Source: an uncultured Solobacterium sp.
GTDB lineage: Bacteria; Bacillota_I; Bacilli_A; Erysipelotrichales; Erysipelotrichaceae
DNA length: 36,906 nt
Reading direction: 5' to 3'
Assembly: GCA_900543035.1 (NCBI GenBank)
Contig: UQPV01000025.1
Span: forward strand, 1-36,906
The first letter of the stretch is position 1, and every line of letters begins with the position of its first letter. Positions 16,621-25,378 of this stretch are shown here, in pieces. Made by a program: the position numbers and the translations under genes. A model generated the notes under the pieces. That model did no database searches. It worked only from the letters and a program-made list of their open reading frames with translations, and was not told the DNA's origin.

Positions 16621-17358
16621 CTACATGGCCATTCCGCCATCGACCGAAATCACCTGTCCGGTGATGTAGCTGCTCTTGTCCGATGCCAGGAACACTGCCA
16701 GATCGGCGATATCATCCGTGCTGGCAAACCGCTTCATGGCGATCATGCTCATGGCCGCCTGACGCGCCTCTTCGCTGAGCACCTTCGTCATCTCCGTCTC
16801 CACGAAGCCCGGTGCGATCGCGTTGACGCGGATTCCCCTGGCTGCCAGCTCCTTGGCCGTGGACTTGGTCAGTCCGATGATGCCGGCCTTGCTGGCGGCA
16901 TAGTTCGCCTGTCCGATGTTGCCGGATAATCCGACCACGCTGGACATGTTGATGATCGAACCGTGGCGCTGCTTCATCATGATGCGCGCCACATGGCGGA
17001 TGCAGTTGAAGCATCCCTTCAGGTTGACCTCGACGACACGGTCGAAATCTTCTTCCTTCATCCGCAGCAGCAGACCGTCTTTGGTGATGCCGGAATTGTT
17101 GACCAGCACATCGATGCTGCCCATTTCCTTCACGACATCGTTCATCATCTGCTCCACGGCCGCATAGTCTGCCACATTGCAGCGGTATGCCATCGCCTTC
17201 ACGCCCTTTTCCTCACACAGGGCGACGACTTCGTTCGCAGCTTCCTCGCTGCCATTGTAATTGACGACGATCTGATAGCCTTCCGCAGCGAGCGCCAGGG
17301 CGATCGCTTTGCCGATGCCTCTGCCGGCGCCGGTCACCAGCGCAGTCTTAGTTTCCAT
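16621..17358 (-). CDS. fabG: 3-oxoacyl-[ACP] reductase
   Basis: This 245-residue short-chain dehydrogenase reduces beta-ketoacyl-ACP with NADPH. It has the cofactor motif TGAGRGIG (9-16), NNSG at 87-90, and the catalytic Ser about 139-140, Tyr153 and Lys157 (YAASK). It overlaps the end of fabD by 11 bases; its AAGGAGG site lies inside fabD. Confidence 0.96.
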   Translation of the reverse strand: METKTALVTGAGRGIGKAIALALAAEGYQIVVNYNGSEEAANEVVALCEEKGVKAMAYRCNVADYAAVEQMMNDVVKEMGSIDVLVNNSGITKDGLLLRMKEEDFDRVVEVNLKGCFNCIRHVARIMMKQRHGSIINMSSVVGLSGNIGQANYAASKAGIIGLTKSTAKELAARGIRVNAIAPGFVETEMTKVLSEEARQAAMSMIAMKRFASTDDIADLAVFLASDKSSYITGQVISVDGGMAM

Positions 17359-18277
17359 CCGGACAAACCTCCTTCAGCACCTTCTCCAGGTCCTCTGTCG
17401 TATCGATATGATAGACCGGGACCTCCTTTGTCGTCTTGCGCACGAATCCGCTCAGCGCATGTCCCGGGCCGATCTCGATGAAGAGCTCCACGCCCATATC
17501 GATCATCGCCTGCAGCGACTGGGTGAAGTGCACGCTGTGGCAGATCTGTTCCTGCAGCACCTCGCGCAGATCACGCGTTTCGACTTTTCCGCTCACGTTA
17601 TTGATGACCGGGATCTCTTCTTCGCCAAACGCATACGTATCCAGCACTTCGCGCAGCTGCACGCTCGCCTCATTGAGCAATGAGGTGTGGAACGCGCCGC
17701 TCACCTGCAGCGGGATCACGCGCCGCGCGCCGCGCGCCTTCAGCTTTTCGCTCGCCGCGGCGACCGCTTCCTTCTGTCCGCTGATGACGATCTGTCCCGG
17801 ACAGTTGTAGTTGGCGATCTCACAGACGCCGATCTCCTTCACTTCCGCGCAGACCTCAGCGATGACGCTCTCCTCCGTGTTGAGCACGGCGGCCATTCCG
17901 CTGGTGCCCTCCGGCAGCGCCGCCGCCATGATCTTGCCGCGCTGACGCACCAGCTTCGCGCCTTCCTGCGGCGTGAACACCCCGGCATAAGCCAGCGCCG
18001 AATATTCGCCCAGGCTCAGTCCGGCAGCCACATCCGCGTGGATGCCCTTTTCGCTGAGCACCGCCGCGATGGCGCTGGATGTCGCCAGGATGCACGGCTG
18101 AGCGACAGCCGTATCGTTGAGCTGTTCCTGCGTGCCGTTGAAGCAAAGCTCCTTTACCGGAATATCGATATCGATGCTGTCATACAGACGGCGCGCCGCA
18201 TCATATTGTTCATAGAAATCTTTTCCCATGCCGGGATGCTGTGATCCCTGGCCGGCAAATAAAAATCCGATCTTCAT
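17348..18277 (-). CDS. fabD: Malonyl-CoA:ACP transacylase
   Basis: This 309-residue enzyme moves malonyl from CoA to ACP. The nucleophile is Ser88 in GLSLGEY; the usual first motif residue His is Leu here, a substitution common in Firmicutes. The catalytic His lies in SGAFHTSLL (about 198). The N-terminal FAGQGSQ is the family signature. It starts one base after the stop of the upstream flavoprotein gene. Confidence 0.96.
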   Translation of the reverse strand: MKIGFLFAGQGSQHPGMGKDFYEQYDAARRLYDSIDIDIPVKELCFNGTQEQLNDTAVAQPCILATSSAIAAVLSEKGIHADVAAGLSLGEYSALAYAGVFTPQEGAKLVRQRGKIMAAALPEGTSGMAAVLNTEESVIAEVCAEVKEIGVCEIANYNCPGQIVISGQKEAVAAASEKLKARGARRVIPLQVSGAFHTSLLNEASVQLREVLDTYAFGEEEIPVINNVSGKVETRDLREVLQEQICHSVHFTQSLQAMIDMGVELFIEIGPGHALSGFVRKTTKEVPVYHIDTTEDLEKVLKEVCPDGN

Positions 18278-18278
18278 C

Positions 18279-19361
18279 TCAGTTCTCCTTCAGGGCTTCC
18301 TCTGTGCCCGTGATCAGTTCCTTCATCAGTTCGCTGACATGCATCATGCGATCCACCCGCCAGGCATTGGCGCCGACGAAGACGATGCCATCCTCCGCAT
18401 CTTTGCTGACCGCGCGGATCAGCGCCTCGCTGATGCAGTATGGCGTATGCTTCGGATCACATGACTTCATGCAGTGCAGGCAATTGCTCATCGAGATCAT
18501 CTGTCCCTGCACCTTTTGGGCGAACCGGTTGTTCAACGCCCTTCCCGGCAAGCCTGCCGGGCTTTTGACCAGCGTGATGTCTTCCTTGCGGCAGTTGATC
18601 ACCGCCTGCTTGAACGCATCGCTCGCGTCACATTCATCTGTGGCGATGAAGCGTGTGGCCATCTGCACGCCGGCAGCGCCCAGCTTCATCATGCGGGCGA
18701 TATCGGCGCCATCATAGATGCCGCCGGCAGGAAACAGCGGGATGTCCCTTCCATATTTTTCCACATAAGGCACACACACCTGCTTCACCTCTGTGAGGAT
18801 CTCCTCCAGCGGCTGGCATGTGCCTGCCTCCAGGTCTTCTTTGCGAAATCCGAGGTGGCCGCCGGCCTCGCTGCCTTCGATGACGATGAAGTCCGGCGTG
18901 CGTCCATAGTGGGAATCCCAGTAACGCAGCACGAGCTTGGCTGCCTTGGCGCTGGAGATGATCGGCGCAAGCAGGATGTCGCTGCCTTCCACCAATGAAG
19001 GCAGATGCAGCGGCAGCCCCGCACCCGAAATGATCGCGTCTGCGCCAGCTTCCACGCTCGCCTTTACATATGTGTCATAATCCGTGGAAGCCACCATGAT
19101 GTTCACGCCGAGCAAGCCGCGTCCTCCGCTGATCGCTCTGGCCTTGGCGCACGCCTCCTTCAGCGCTTCACCGTTGGCATGGATGCTGTCCTGACGGAAA
19201 TCCTGTCGGGCATACCCTGGATGGGCAGCGCTGATGACGCCCATGCCCCCTTCTTTCATCACATGCCCGGCAAGCGAGGAAAGGGAGACTCCTACCCCCA
19301 TTCCGCCCTGAATGATGGGCACTTCCAAGATACGGCCGTTCAGGTCGGCCGGTTTTATCAT
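18279..19361 (-). CDS. FabK/nitronate monooxygenase-like flavoprotein with a Cys cluster
   Basis: This 360-residue TIM-barrel FMN protein is of the nitronate monooxygenase/FabK superfamily: IIQGGMGVG at the start, the active-site-like His169 in SEAGGHLG, and PAGGIYDGADIARMM for the phosphate of FMN. It differs from FabK by an insert (about 170-205) and by a C-terminal Cys cluster at 294, 297, 301 and 309 (C-x2-C-x3-C-x7-C), which could bind a metal or Fe-S cluster. The ATG at 19361 overlaps the fabK stop (ATGA) with GGAGGAAAG ahead, so the frame opening at 19460 is not used. Its role in lipid synthesis is unproven; it may be a second enoyl reductase, or detoxify nitronates. Confidence 0.85.
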   Translation of the reverse strand: MIKPADLNGRILEVPIIQGGMGVGVSLSSLAGHVMKEGGMGVISAAHPGYARQDFRQDSIHANGEALKEACAKARAISGGRGLLGVNIMVASTDYDTYVKASVEAGADAIISGAGLPLHLPSLVEGSDILLAPIISSAKAAKLVLRYWDSHYGRTPDFIVIEGSEAGGHLGFRKEDLEAGTCQPLEEILTEVKQVCVPYVEKYGRDIPLFPAGGIYDGADIARMMKLGAAGVQMATRFIATDECDASDAFKQAVINCRKEDITLVKSPAGLPGRALNNRFAQKVQGQMISMSNCLHCMKSCDPKHTPYCISEALIRAVSKDAEDGIVFVGANAWRVDRMMHVSELMKELITGTEEALKEN

Positions 19362-20302
19362 CTGCTTTCCTCCAGTGCCTGTTCTGCATGTGCGAGCACA
19401 GATGGGATATCGCTGACCAGGCTGTCCAGGATGTCCTTCAGCGGACGGATCTCCTTGCACAGTCCGGCGATCTGTCCCATCATCACGGAACCGGTCTTCA
19501 TGTCGCCCTCAAACACCGCTCGGCGCAGTCCGCCCAGCGTCAGCTTTTCGAGCTCATCGCGGCTGGCAGCCTCGGCCTCCAGCTTGATATACTGACGGCT
19601 CATCGGGTTCTTCAAGATCCGCACCGGAGAATTCAGGCTCCTTCCGGTCACGACCGTGTCGGTATCTTTCGCCTTGATGACCGCATTCTTATAATTCTCG
19701 TGGATCGGGCATTCCTCGGATACCAGCAGGCAAGTGCCCACCTGCACGCCGATGGCGCCTAAGCACAGCGCGGCCGCAAAGCCGCGGCTGTCCGCGATGC
19801 CGCCGGCAGCGACGACCGGGATGCTTACGGCATCCACGACCTGCGGCAGCAGCGCCATGGTCGTCTGTTCTCCGACATGACCGCCGGCCTCTCCGCCTTC
19901 CACGATCAGGCCGTCTGCGCCGCTGCGCTCCATGCGGATCGCCATGGCTACGCTGGGCACGACCGGGAACACGCGTGCGCCGCTCTCCTTGAGCATCTTC
20001 ATGTAGACGCCCGGATTGCCTGCGCCCGTCGTCACGAGCGCCACCTTTTCCTCAGCGATCATCTCCATGAGCTCCTTCGTATACGGATTCATCATCATGA
20101 CATTGACGCCGAATGGCTTATCGGTGAGCGAACGGCATTTGCGGATCGCCTCTCTGGCTTGTTCGACATTCATCGCGCCGGTGCCGATGATGCCCATTCC
20201 GCCGGCATTGGATACACTGGCGGCAAATTCAGCGGTGGCAATATTGGCCATCGCGCCCTGAATGACAGGATACTTGATCTCAAACATTTGATTTAACAGC
20301 AT
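19358..20302 (-). CDS. fabK: Enoyl-[ACP] reductase II (FMN-dependent)
   Basis: This 314-residue flavoprotein reduces trans-2-enoyl-ACP, the last step of each elongation cycle. It has the FabK pattern: YPVIQGAMANIATAEFAA at the start, GTGAMN, catalytic His142 in GGEAGGHVGEQTTM, and VVAAGGIADSRG for FMN. The absence of fabI in this operon suggests FabK is the main enoyl reductase. AAGGAGAG precedes the ATG; the gene ends inside the start codon of the next flavoprotein gene. Confidence 0.95.
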   Translation of the reverse strand: MLLNQMFEIKYPVIQGAMANIATAEFAASVSNAGGMGIIGTGAMNVEQAREAIRKCRSLTDKPFGVNVMMMNPYTKELMEMIAEEKVALVTTGAGNPGVYMKMLKESGARVFPVVPSVAMAIRMERSGADGLIVEGGEAGGHVGEQTTMALLPQVVDAVSIPVVAAGGIADSRGFAAALCLGAIGVQVGTCLLVSEECPIHENYKNAVIKAKDTDTVVTGRSLNSPVRILKNPMSRQYIKLEAEAASRDELEKLTLGGLRRAVFEGDMKTGSVMMGQIAGLCKEIRPLKDILDSLVSDIPSVLAHAEQALEESR

Positions 20303-20313
20303 ATTCTCTCTCC

Positions 20314-21285
20314 TTACAGTTCCAGCCAGGATGCGCCGTAAGTCAGACCTCCGCCGAATCCCACCAGGATCACATTCATTCCTTTGCTCAGCCTGCCCTG
20401 TTCCATCGCCTGTGCGAAGGCGATCGGCACGCTGGCAGCCGAAGTGTTTCCAAATTCATCCAGATTGACGAAGAAGCGCTCCATCGGCAGACCCATATGG
20501 CGGGCAACTGCAGCCAGGATGCGGATATTGGCCTGATGCGGGATGATCAGATCCGCTTCGTCGATCGTCTTTCCGGCCCGCTTGAGCACTTCCTCGATGG
20601 CTTCCTGCATGGCGCCGACCGCAAAGCGGAACACCTCGCGGCCATCCATGCTCAGATAGCGGTAATGCTCTGCCACATTGCGGCAGGGCACATCGCTCAG
20701 CGTCTTGCCCGGGATGTCGAGCACACGGTTAGGATCGCCTTTGCTGCGGGCGAAATGCCAGCTTTCCTTGCCTTGAGCGCCCTTGCGGATGATCATGGCG
20801 CCGGCACCATCGCCAAACAGGATGCTCGTTCCGCGATCCGTCCAGTCGATGACCTTGGACAGGTTTTCCGCACCGATGATCAGCGCGCACTGTCCATCCT
20901 CCAGCATGGCGCTGGCACACTGCAGCGCAAAGAGGAAGCCGCTGCATGCCGCGTTGAGATCAAAGGCCATGAGGTCCTGATCCATCATGCCCAGCTGCTC
21001 CTGCACCAGACAGGCGGTCGAGGGCATCGGCTGATCGCCGCTGAGCGTCGCTACGATGAGCAGCGCGATCGCTTCCTTGTCCACACCGGCATTGTCCAGC
21101 GCGGCCTGCGCCGCCCGTGCCGCCAGCATGCTGGTGGTCTCCTCCGTGCTCACATAACGGCTGTGGATCCCCGTGCGCTGCACGATCCACTCATCGCTCG
21201 TATCCAGGATCGTCTCCAGATCCTGATTATCTATTCTGTGTTGAGGGCGGGCATACCCGCTCCCCATGACTTCTATCTTTCTCAT
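20314..21285 (-). CDS. fabH: 3-oxoacyl-[ACP] synthase III
   Basis: This 323-residue enzyme starts chains by condensing acyl-CoA with malonyl-ACP. The triad is Cys114 (NAACSGFLFAL), His250 (IIPHQANIRI) and Asn280 (GNTSAAS). It begins one base after the accA stop. The primer (acetyl or branched acyl) cannot be told from sequence by eye. Confidence 0.97.
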   Translation of the reverse strand: MRKIEVMGSGYARPQHRIDNQDLETILDTSDEWIVQRTGIHSRYVSTEETTSMLAARAAQAALDNAGVDKEAIALLIVATLSGDQPMPSTACLVQEQLGMMDQDLMAFDLNAACSGFLFALQCASAMLEDGQCALIIGAENLSKVIDWTDRGTSILFGDGAGAMIIRKGAQGKESWHFARSKGDPNRVLDIPGKTLSDVPCRNVAEHYRYLSMDGREVFRFAVGAMQEAIEEVLKRAGKTIDEADLIIPHQANIRILAAVARHMGLPMERFFVNLDEFGNTSAASVPIAFAQAMEQGRLSKGMNVILVGFGGGLTYGASWLEL

Positions 21286-21286
21286 C

Positions 21287-22207
21287 TCAGATCACTCCGA
21301 TATTCCGGTATTTTTCATAGCGCTGCGCAAGCAGAGCAGGCATCTTGGCCTTCTGCAGCTCCTCCAGCGAAGCATGGATATACGTGCGCAGCCGTTCGCA
21401 CACCGCCTCGATATCATTCTGCGCACCGCCCAGCGGCTCCTCGATGACCGCATCCAGGATGCCCTTGTCCATCAGATCATGCGCTGTCAGCTTCATGACC
21501 TCGGCCGCTTCCTTGGCCCGGCTGCCGTCTTTCCACAAGATGCTGGCAAAGCCTTCCGGAGAAAGGATCGAGTAGACCGCATTCTCCAGCATGACCAGGC
21601 GGTCGCCCACGCTGAGCGCCAATGCGCCGCCGCTGCCGCCTTCGGAAAGGACGATGCAGATGATCGGCGTCTGCAGGTCAGAGAACGTATACAGACACTG
21701 CGCGATCGCTTCGGCCTGTCCGCGCTCCTCCGCGCCCTTGCCCGGATAAGCGCCGGAAGTATCCACGAACGTGATGATCGGACGGTGGAACTTCTCCGCT
21801 TCCTTGGCCAGGCGAAGCGCCTTGCGATAGCCTTCCGGATTAGGCATGCCGAAGTTGCGCTTCATGTTTTCCTGCAGATCGCGCCCCTTGGCCTGAGCGA
21901 TGACCGTGACCGGCGTCTGCTCAAACATGGCGATCCCGCCGATGATGGCGCGGTCATCGCCATAACAGCGATCGCCATGCAGTTCATAAAATGTATGAAA
22001 CAGCCGCTTCAGATAATCCTGCGCCTTTGGCCGGCGCGGATGACGGGCCAGATAGACCCTGTCCCAGGCACTCAGATCCTGATACATTTCTTCCTGCAGC
22101 TCCTTGATCTCATGCGCCAGCTGCATGCGGCGCGCCGCATCATCCTGGTGCTGTTCCAGCTGTTCCTGCAGCTGTGAGAGCTGCTGCTCTTTTTCCATCA
22201 GACTCAT
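21287..22207 (-). CDS. accA: Acetyl-CoA carboxylase carboxyltransferase subunit alpha
   Basis: This 306-residue subunit, with AccD, transfers the carboxyl group from biotin to acetyl-CoA. The crotonase-fold features are visible: TFVDTSGAYPGKGAEERGQAEAIA (named here by its family block around residues 150-175) and LSEGGSGGALAL. The N-terminal coiled coil (1-50) is typical of AccA. ATG overlaps the accD stop (ATGA). Confidence 0.96.
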   Translation of the reverse strand: MSLMEKEQQLSQLQEQLEQHQDDAARRMQLAHEIKELQEEMYQDLSAWDRVYLARHPRRPKAQDYLKRLFHTFYELHGDRCYGDDRAIIGGIAMFEQTPVTVIAQAKGRDLQENMKRNFGMPNPEGYRKALRLAKEAEKFHRPIITFVDTSGAYPGKGAEERGQAEAIAQCLYTFSDLQTPIICIVLSEGGSGGALALSVGDRLVMLENAVYSILSPEGFASILWKDGSRAKEAAEVMKLTAHDLMDKGILDAVIEEPLGGAQNDIEAVCERLRTYIHASLEELQKAKMPALLAQRYEKYRNIGVI

Positions 22208-23079
22208 ACGCGTTTCCCTCCATGCAGCATGATCAGGTCTGCCACCGTCCTGCGCATGTCCTTGCGCTCGACGATCCGGTCGACAAAGCCCTTCTCCATC
22301 ATGAATTCCGCATGCTGGAACTCAGGAGGGAGCACCTCGTTGACGGTCTTCTCGATGACGCGGCGGCCGGCGAATCCGACCAGCGCATCCGGCTCAGCCA
22401 GGATCACATCGCCCAGCATCGCAAAGCTGGCGCTGACCCCGCCCGTCGTCGGGTGCGTGAGCAGGCTGATATAAAATCCGCCATGCTCGCCAAAGCGCTT
22501 CAACGCCGCGCTCGTCTTGGCCATCTGCATCAGCGATACGATGCCCTCCTGCATGCGTGCGCCGCCGCTGGTGCAGCTGATGAGCAGCGGCAGATGCCTG
22601 CGATCCGCATATTCGATGAGCCGCGCGATCTTATCTCCGACCACATGGCCCATGCTGCCCATCATGAAGCGGGAATCCATCACCGCGATGGCGATGCCAT
22701 AGCCCATGATCGTCCCCGAACCGCAGATGACGGCCTCATGCATGCCCGTCGCCGTCTTTGCCTTATCCAGCTTCTCTTCATAACCGACGAACTGATCTTC
22801 GTTTTGGCTTTCCACCAGCGCATCCCGTTCCCGGAACGATCCCTCGTCCAGCAGCTGACGGATGCGCTCACGGGCGCTGATCTTCATGTGACAGCCGCAC
22901 CGCGGGCAGACATACAGCGATTTCTGCAGTTCCATATAAGGGATGTTCTCTCCGCAGCGCTCACAGTTCTTGAACACATAATCAGGGATCTCCTTTGGTT
23001 CCTGCGGCTTGCTCTGCGGGTTGCGGAATTTCTCAAAGACGTGCAGGCGATCCTGCCGTTTCTTAAATAAATTCTCCAT
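22204..23079 (-). CDS. accD: Acetyl-CoA carboxylase carboxyltransferase subunit beta
   Basis: This 291-residue partner of AccA carries the N-terminal four-Cys zinc ribbon (Cys39, 42, 58, 61) that in E. coli also binds its own mRNA. The carboxyltransferase core has SCTSGGARMQEG and THPTTGGVSASFAMLGD. It overlaps the end of accC by 17 bases and accA by 4, so the subunits are probably coupled for equal amounts. Confidence 0.96.
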   Translation of the reverse strand: MENLFKKRQDRLHVFEKFRNPQSKPQEPKEIPDYVFKNCERCGENIPYMELQKSLYVCPRCGCHMKISARERIRQLLDEGSFRERDALVESQNEDQFVGYEEKLDKAKTATGMHEAVICGSGTIMGYGIAIAVMDSRFMMGSMGHVVGDKIARLIEYADRRHLPLLISCTSGGARMQEGIVSLMQMAKTSAALKRFGEHGGFYISLLTHPTTGGVSASFAMLGDVILAEPDALVGFAGRRVIEKTVNEVLPPEFQHAEFMMEKGFVDRIVERKDMRRTVADLIMLHGGKRV

Positions 23080-24430
23080 TTTCTTTCAGCTCCTCGATAA
23101 ACTCCTGGGCATATCCGGTATCATAAGTCCCTTCGATGAACTGGCGCTGATGCAGCACCAGATAATGAAATTCGATATTGGTCTCCACACCGTCAATGAT
23201 CAGCTCCTCCAGCGCGATGCGCATCTTCTTGATGCACTCCAGACGCGTCGGGGCAAACGTGATGATCTTGGCGATCATGGAATCATAATAAGGAGGAATG
23301 GTATACCCATTATATACCGCGGTCTCCACACGCACCCCGCGTCCGCAGGGCAGATTCATGAACGTGATCTTGCCCGGGGAAGGCGCAAAGTCACGATGGA
23401 TGTTCTCGGCGTTGATGCGGCATTCCAGCGCATAGCCATTGGCATGGATGTCCTCCTGCTTCAGGCCAAGCCGCTGATGATCCGCTACACGGATCTGATA
23501 CTTCACGATGTCGATGCCGCAGATCTGTTCCGTGATCGGATGCTCGACCTGGATGCGCGTGTTCATTTCCATGAAATAATAGCTGCCATCCGCCGCCAGC
23601 AAAAACTCGATCGTTCCTACAGAAGTATAGCCTACATACTGGCAGGCGCGGATCGCGTCGGCGAACATCCGCTGTCTCGTCTCTTCATCGAGCACATGAC
23701 ACGGTGCTTCCTCGATCATCTTCTGATTGCGGCGCTGGAAGCTGCAGTCACGCTCATACAGATGCACGACATTGCCGAACTCATCGGCCAGCACCTGCAC
23801 CTCCACATGCTTGGGATGCTCGATATACTTTTCCATATAGACATCATCATCGCCGAAGCAGGCCTTGGCCTCGCTCTTGGCGCTGTAAAACGCATGCTCA
23901 AGCTCATCCTCGCTGCGAACGATGCGCATGCCGCGTCCCCCGCCGCCGTTGGCCGCCTTGATGATGAGAGGATAAGTGATCTGCTCAGCCAGCTGCCGTC
24001 CTTCTTCCACCGTGGAGATGATCTGCTTGCTGCCGGGCACGACCGGCACACCGGCTTCCTGCATCATCTGACGAGCCATGGACTTATTGCCCAGCTTCTC
24101 GATGACATCTGCCTTGGGGCCGATGAAGATCAGCCCGCACTGCTCCACCAGACGGGCAAACTGCGGATTTTCGCTCAGGAAGCCGAAGCCCGGATGAATG
24201 GCGTCACATCCGGTGCTGCAGGCTGCCTGGATCAGGGCATTCATGTTCAGATAGCTTTCCGCCGGCCGCGGGCCGCCGATGCACACCGATTCATGCGCCA
24301 GCTGCACATGCAGAGCATCACGGTCAGCCGTGGAATAGACCGCCACGGTGCGGATGCCCATCTCCTTGCATGTGCGGATGATGCGCACCGCGATCTCTCC
24401 GCGGTTAGCGATCAGGATCTTGGAGATCAT
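23063..24430 (-). CDS. accC: Biotin carboxylase subunit of acetyl-CoA carboxylase
   Basis: This 455-residue ATP-grasp enzyme carboxylates biotin on AccB. The start MISKILIANRGEIAVRIIRT is the family signature, the glycine-rich ATP loop GGGGRGM is at 162-168, and EMNTRIQVEHPITE carries the catalytic Arg and Glu. Its ATG follows the accB stop directly (TAAATG). Confidence 0.97.
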   Translation of the reverse strand: MISKILIANRGEIAVRIIRTCKEMGIRTVAVYSTADRDALHVQLAHESVCIGGPRPAESYLNMNALIQAACSTGCDAIHPGFGFLSENPQFARLVEQCGLIFIGPKADVIEKLGNKSMARQMMQEAGVPVVPGSKQIISTVEEGRQLAEQITYPLIIKAANGGGGRGMRIVRSEDELEHAFYSAKSEAKACFGDDDVYMEKYIEHPKHVEVQVLADEFGNVVHLYERDCSFQRRNQKMIEEAPCHVLDEETRQRMFADAIRACQYVGYTSVGTIEFLLAADGSYYFMEMNTRIQVEHPITEQICGIDIVKYQIRVADHQRLGLKQEDIHANGYALECRINAENIHRDFAPSPGKITFMNLPCGRGVRVETAVYNGYTIPPYYDSMIAKIITFAPTRLECIKKMRIALEELIIDGVETNIEFHYLVLHQRQFIEGTYDTGYAQEFIEELKENGEFI

Positions 24431-24868
24431 TTAATCACCGATGACCATCAGTTCTTCATCGAACTGAACCATGTCGCCATCTTTCGCCCTGATTTCCTTG
24501 ATCACGCCGGCACGCGGCGCGTGGATCTCGTTCATCACCTTCATCGCTTCGATGATGCACAGGATGTCCCCTTCCTTCACCGTGCTGCCGACTTCCACAT
24601 ACGGCTTGGCCCCGGCTCCCGGTGCGGCATAGAACGTGCCCACCAGCGGAGAACGAACCGCCTCTCCCTGTACAGCAGGCGCAGCAGGCTGCTCCTGCAC
24701 AGGTGCAACGGCTTCCGGCACCGGAACAGAAATGGAAAGCGGCGCAGACACTGCGGCAGATCCTTCCTTCTTCAGCGTGATCTTCATGTCATCTGCCTCC
24801 AGATGCATGCTGCTCAGTGATGAGCATTCGAAGATTGAAATGATTTCCTTGATTTTGGCGGTGTCCAT
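24431..24868 (-). CDS. accB: Biotin carboxyl carrier protein of acetyl-CoA carboxylase
   Basis: This 145-residue carrier holds biotin on Lys110 in EAMKVMNEI, the target of BirA encoded at the other end of the cluster. The layout is an N-terminal dimerisation part (1-35), a Pro/Ala-rich linker (about 38-70), and the C-terminal biotinyl domain (72-145). AAGGAG lies ahead of the ATG. Between it and acpP is a hairpin that may reduce its expression relative to acpP. Confidence 0.96.
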   Translation of the reverse strand: MDTAKIKEIISIFECSSLSSMHLEADDMKITLKKEGSAAVSAPLSISVPVPEAVAPVQEQPAAPAVQGEAVRSPLVGTFYAAPGAGAKPYVEVGSTVKEGDILCIIEAMKVMNEIHAPRAGVIKEIRAKDGDMVQFDEELMVIGD

Positions 24869-24886
24869 TTTTCCTCACTCCTTTTT

Positions 24887-24913
24887 AAAATGAGCTAAGA
24901 AGTCTTAGCTCAT
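24887..24913 (-). terminator. Hairpin between acpP and accB, probable partial terminator
   Basis: On the minus strand ATGAGCTAAG and CTTAGCTCAT form a perfect 10-bp stem with an ACTT loop. Only a short T run follows, then AAAAAGGAG, the accB ribosome site. The short T tract suggests only part of transcription stops here, or that the hairpin marks an mRNA processing or stabilising point. Confidence 0.6.
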
Positions 24914-24920
24914 GGATCTT

Positions 24921-25148
24921 TTATTTCTGTTTTTCCTCAATGATGTTGATGATGTCCTGTACCGTCTCCAGCTTAGCCAGCTCATCATCTTCAATGCGGA
25001 TGTCGAATTCCGTCTCCAGCTCAAGCGCCAGCTCTACGGCCGCAAGAGAATCGATGCCCAGGTCATCCTTCAGGTTTGCTTCCGGCGTAATCGTTTCCTC
25101 GTCGATGTTCAGCGCGTCAACCAGCACTTTTTTGATCTGTTCAATCAT
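24921..25148 (-). CDS. acpP: Acyl carrier protein
   Basis: This 75-residue acidic four-helix carrier takes its phosphopantetheine on Ser34 in DLGIDSLAAVEL. First gene of the fatty-acid operon, with a strong AAGGAGGA site. It has its own promoter, flanked by FabT-like sites, and a hairpin directly after it, which would allow more ACP than enzyme. Confidence 0.97.
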   Translation of the reverse strand: MIEQIKKVLVDALNIDEETITPEANLKDDLGIDSLAAVELALELETEFDIRIEDDELAKLETVQDIINIIEEKQK

Positions 25149-25168
25149 GTTTCATGTCCTCCTTAAAA

Positions 25169-25183
25169 CTTTGAGTATCAAAG
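25169..25183 (-). promoter_or_regulatory. FabT-like operator 1 (downstream of acpP promoter)
   Basis: A 15-bp palindrome, CTTTGAGTATCAAAG, has perfect arms and matches the FabT consensus core TTTGA-N3-TCAAA known from streptococci and enterococci. It lies at about +5 to +19 of the acpP transcript, a position that fits repression. A fabT-like gene is encoded about 2 kb away. Confidence 0.75.
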
Positions 25184-25194
25184 ATTACGAGGGA

Positions 25195-25223
25195 AGTATA
25201 CACCTTTCAAGGATCGTTGTAAA
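25195..25223 (-). promoter_or_regulatory. Promoter of the fatty-acid operon
   Basis: On the minus strand TTTACA (25223-25218) and TATACT (25200-25195) are 17 bases apart, a strong sigma-A type promoter. The start would be near 25188, about 40 bases before acpP. Confidence 0.8.
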
Positions 25224-25226
25224 TAC

Positions 25227-25239
25227 TTTGAATATAAAA
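25227..25239 (-). promoter_or_regulatory. FabT-like operator 2 (upstream of -35)
   Basis: TTTGAATATAAAA matches the TTTGA-N3-TCAAA pattern with one mismatch and lies directly upstream of the -35 box. With operator 1 it brackets the promoter, as at streptococcal fab promoters. Confidence 0.5.
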
Positions 25240-25326
25240 TCAATATCAATTTTTCATCAACAGAAAATCATATTTTTAAAGAAAGCGCTAAACAATCGTA
25301 TTTGTTGATTTTTTTCAATCAAAAAG

Positions 25327-25359
25327 AAAAAAAACGCCAAACTCAGCCTGAGCCTGGCG
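25327..25359 (-). terminator. Terminator after the lipoprotein gene
   Basis: On the minus strand CGCCAGGCTCA pairs with TGAGTTTGGCG (with two G-U pairs) around a GGC loop, followed by eight T. It closes the amidase-lipoprotein unit before the acpP promoter. Confidence 0.85.
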
Positions 25360-25378
25360 ATATCACTGATGCGATGAT

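Noticed and set aside
23009..24820. A 603-residue plus-strand open frame opposite accC and accB
   Set aside because: Same reason: antisense to highly conserved ACC genes, with no motif or start signal.
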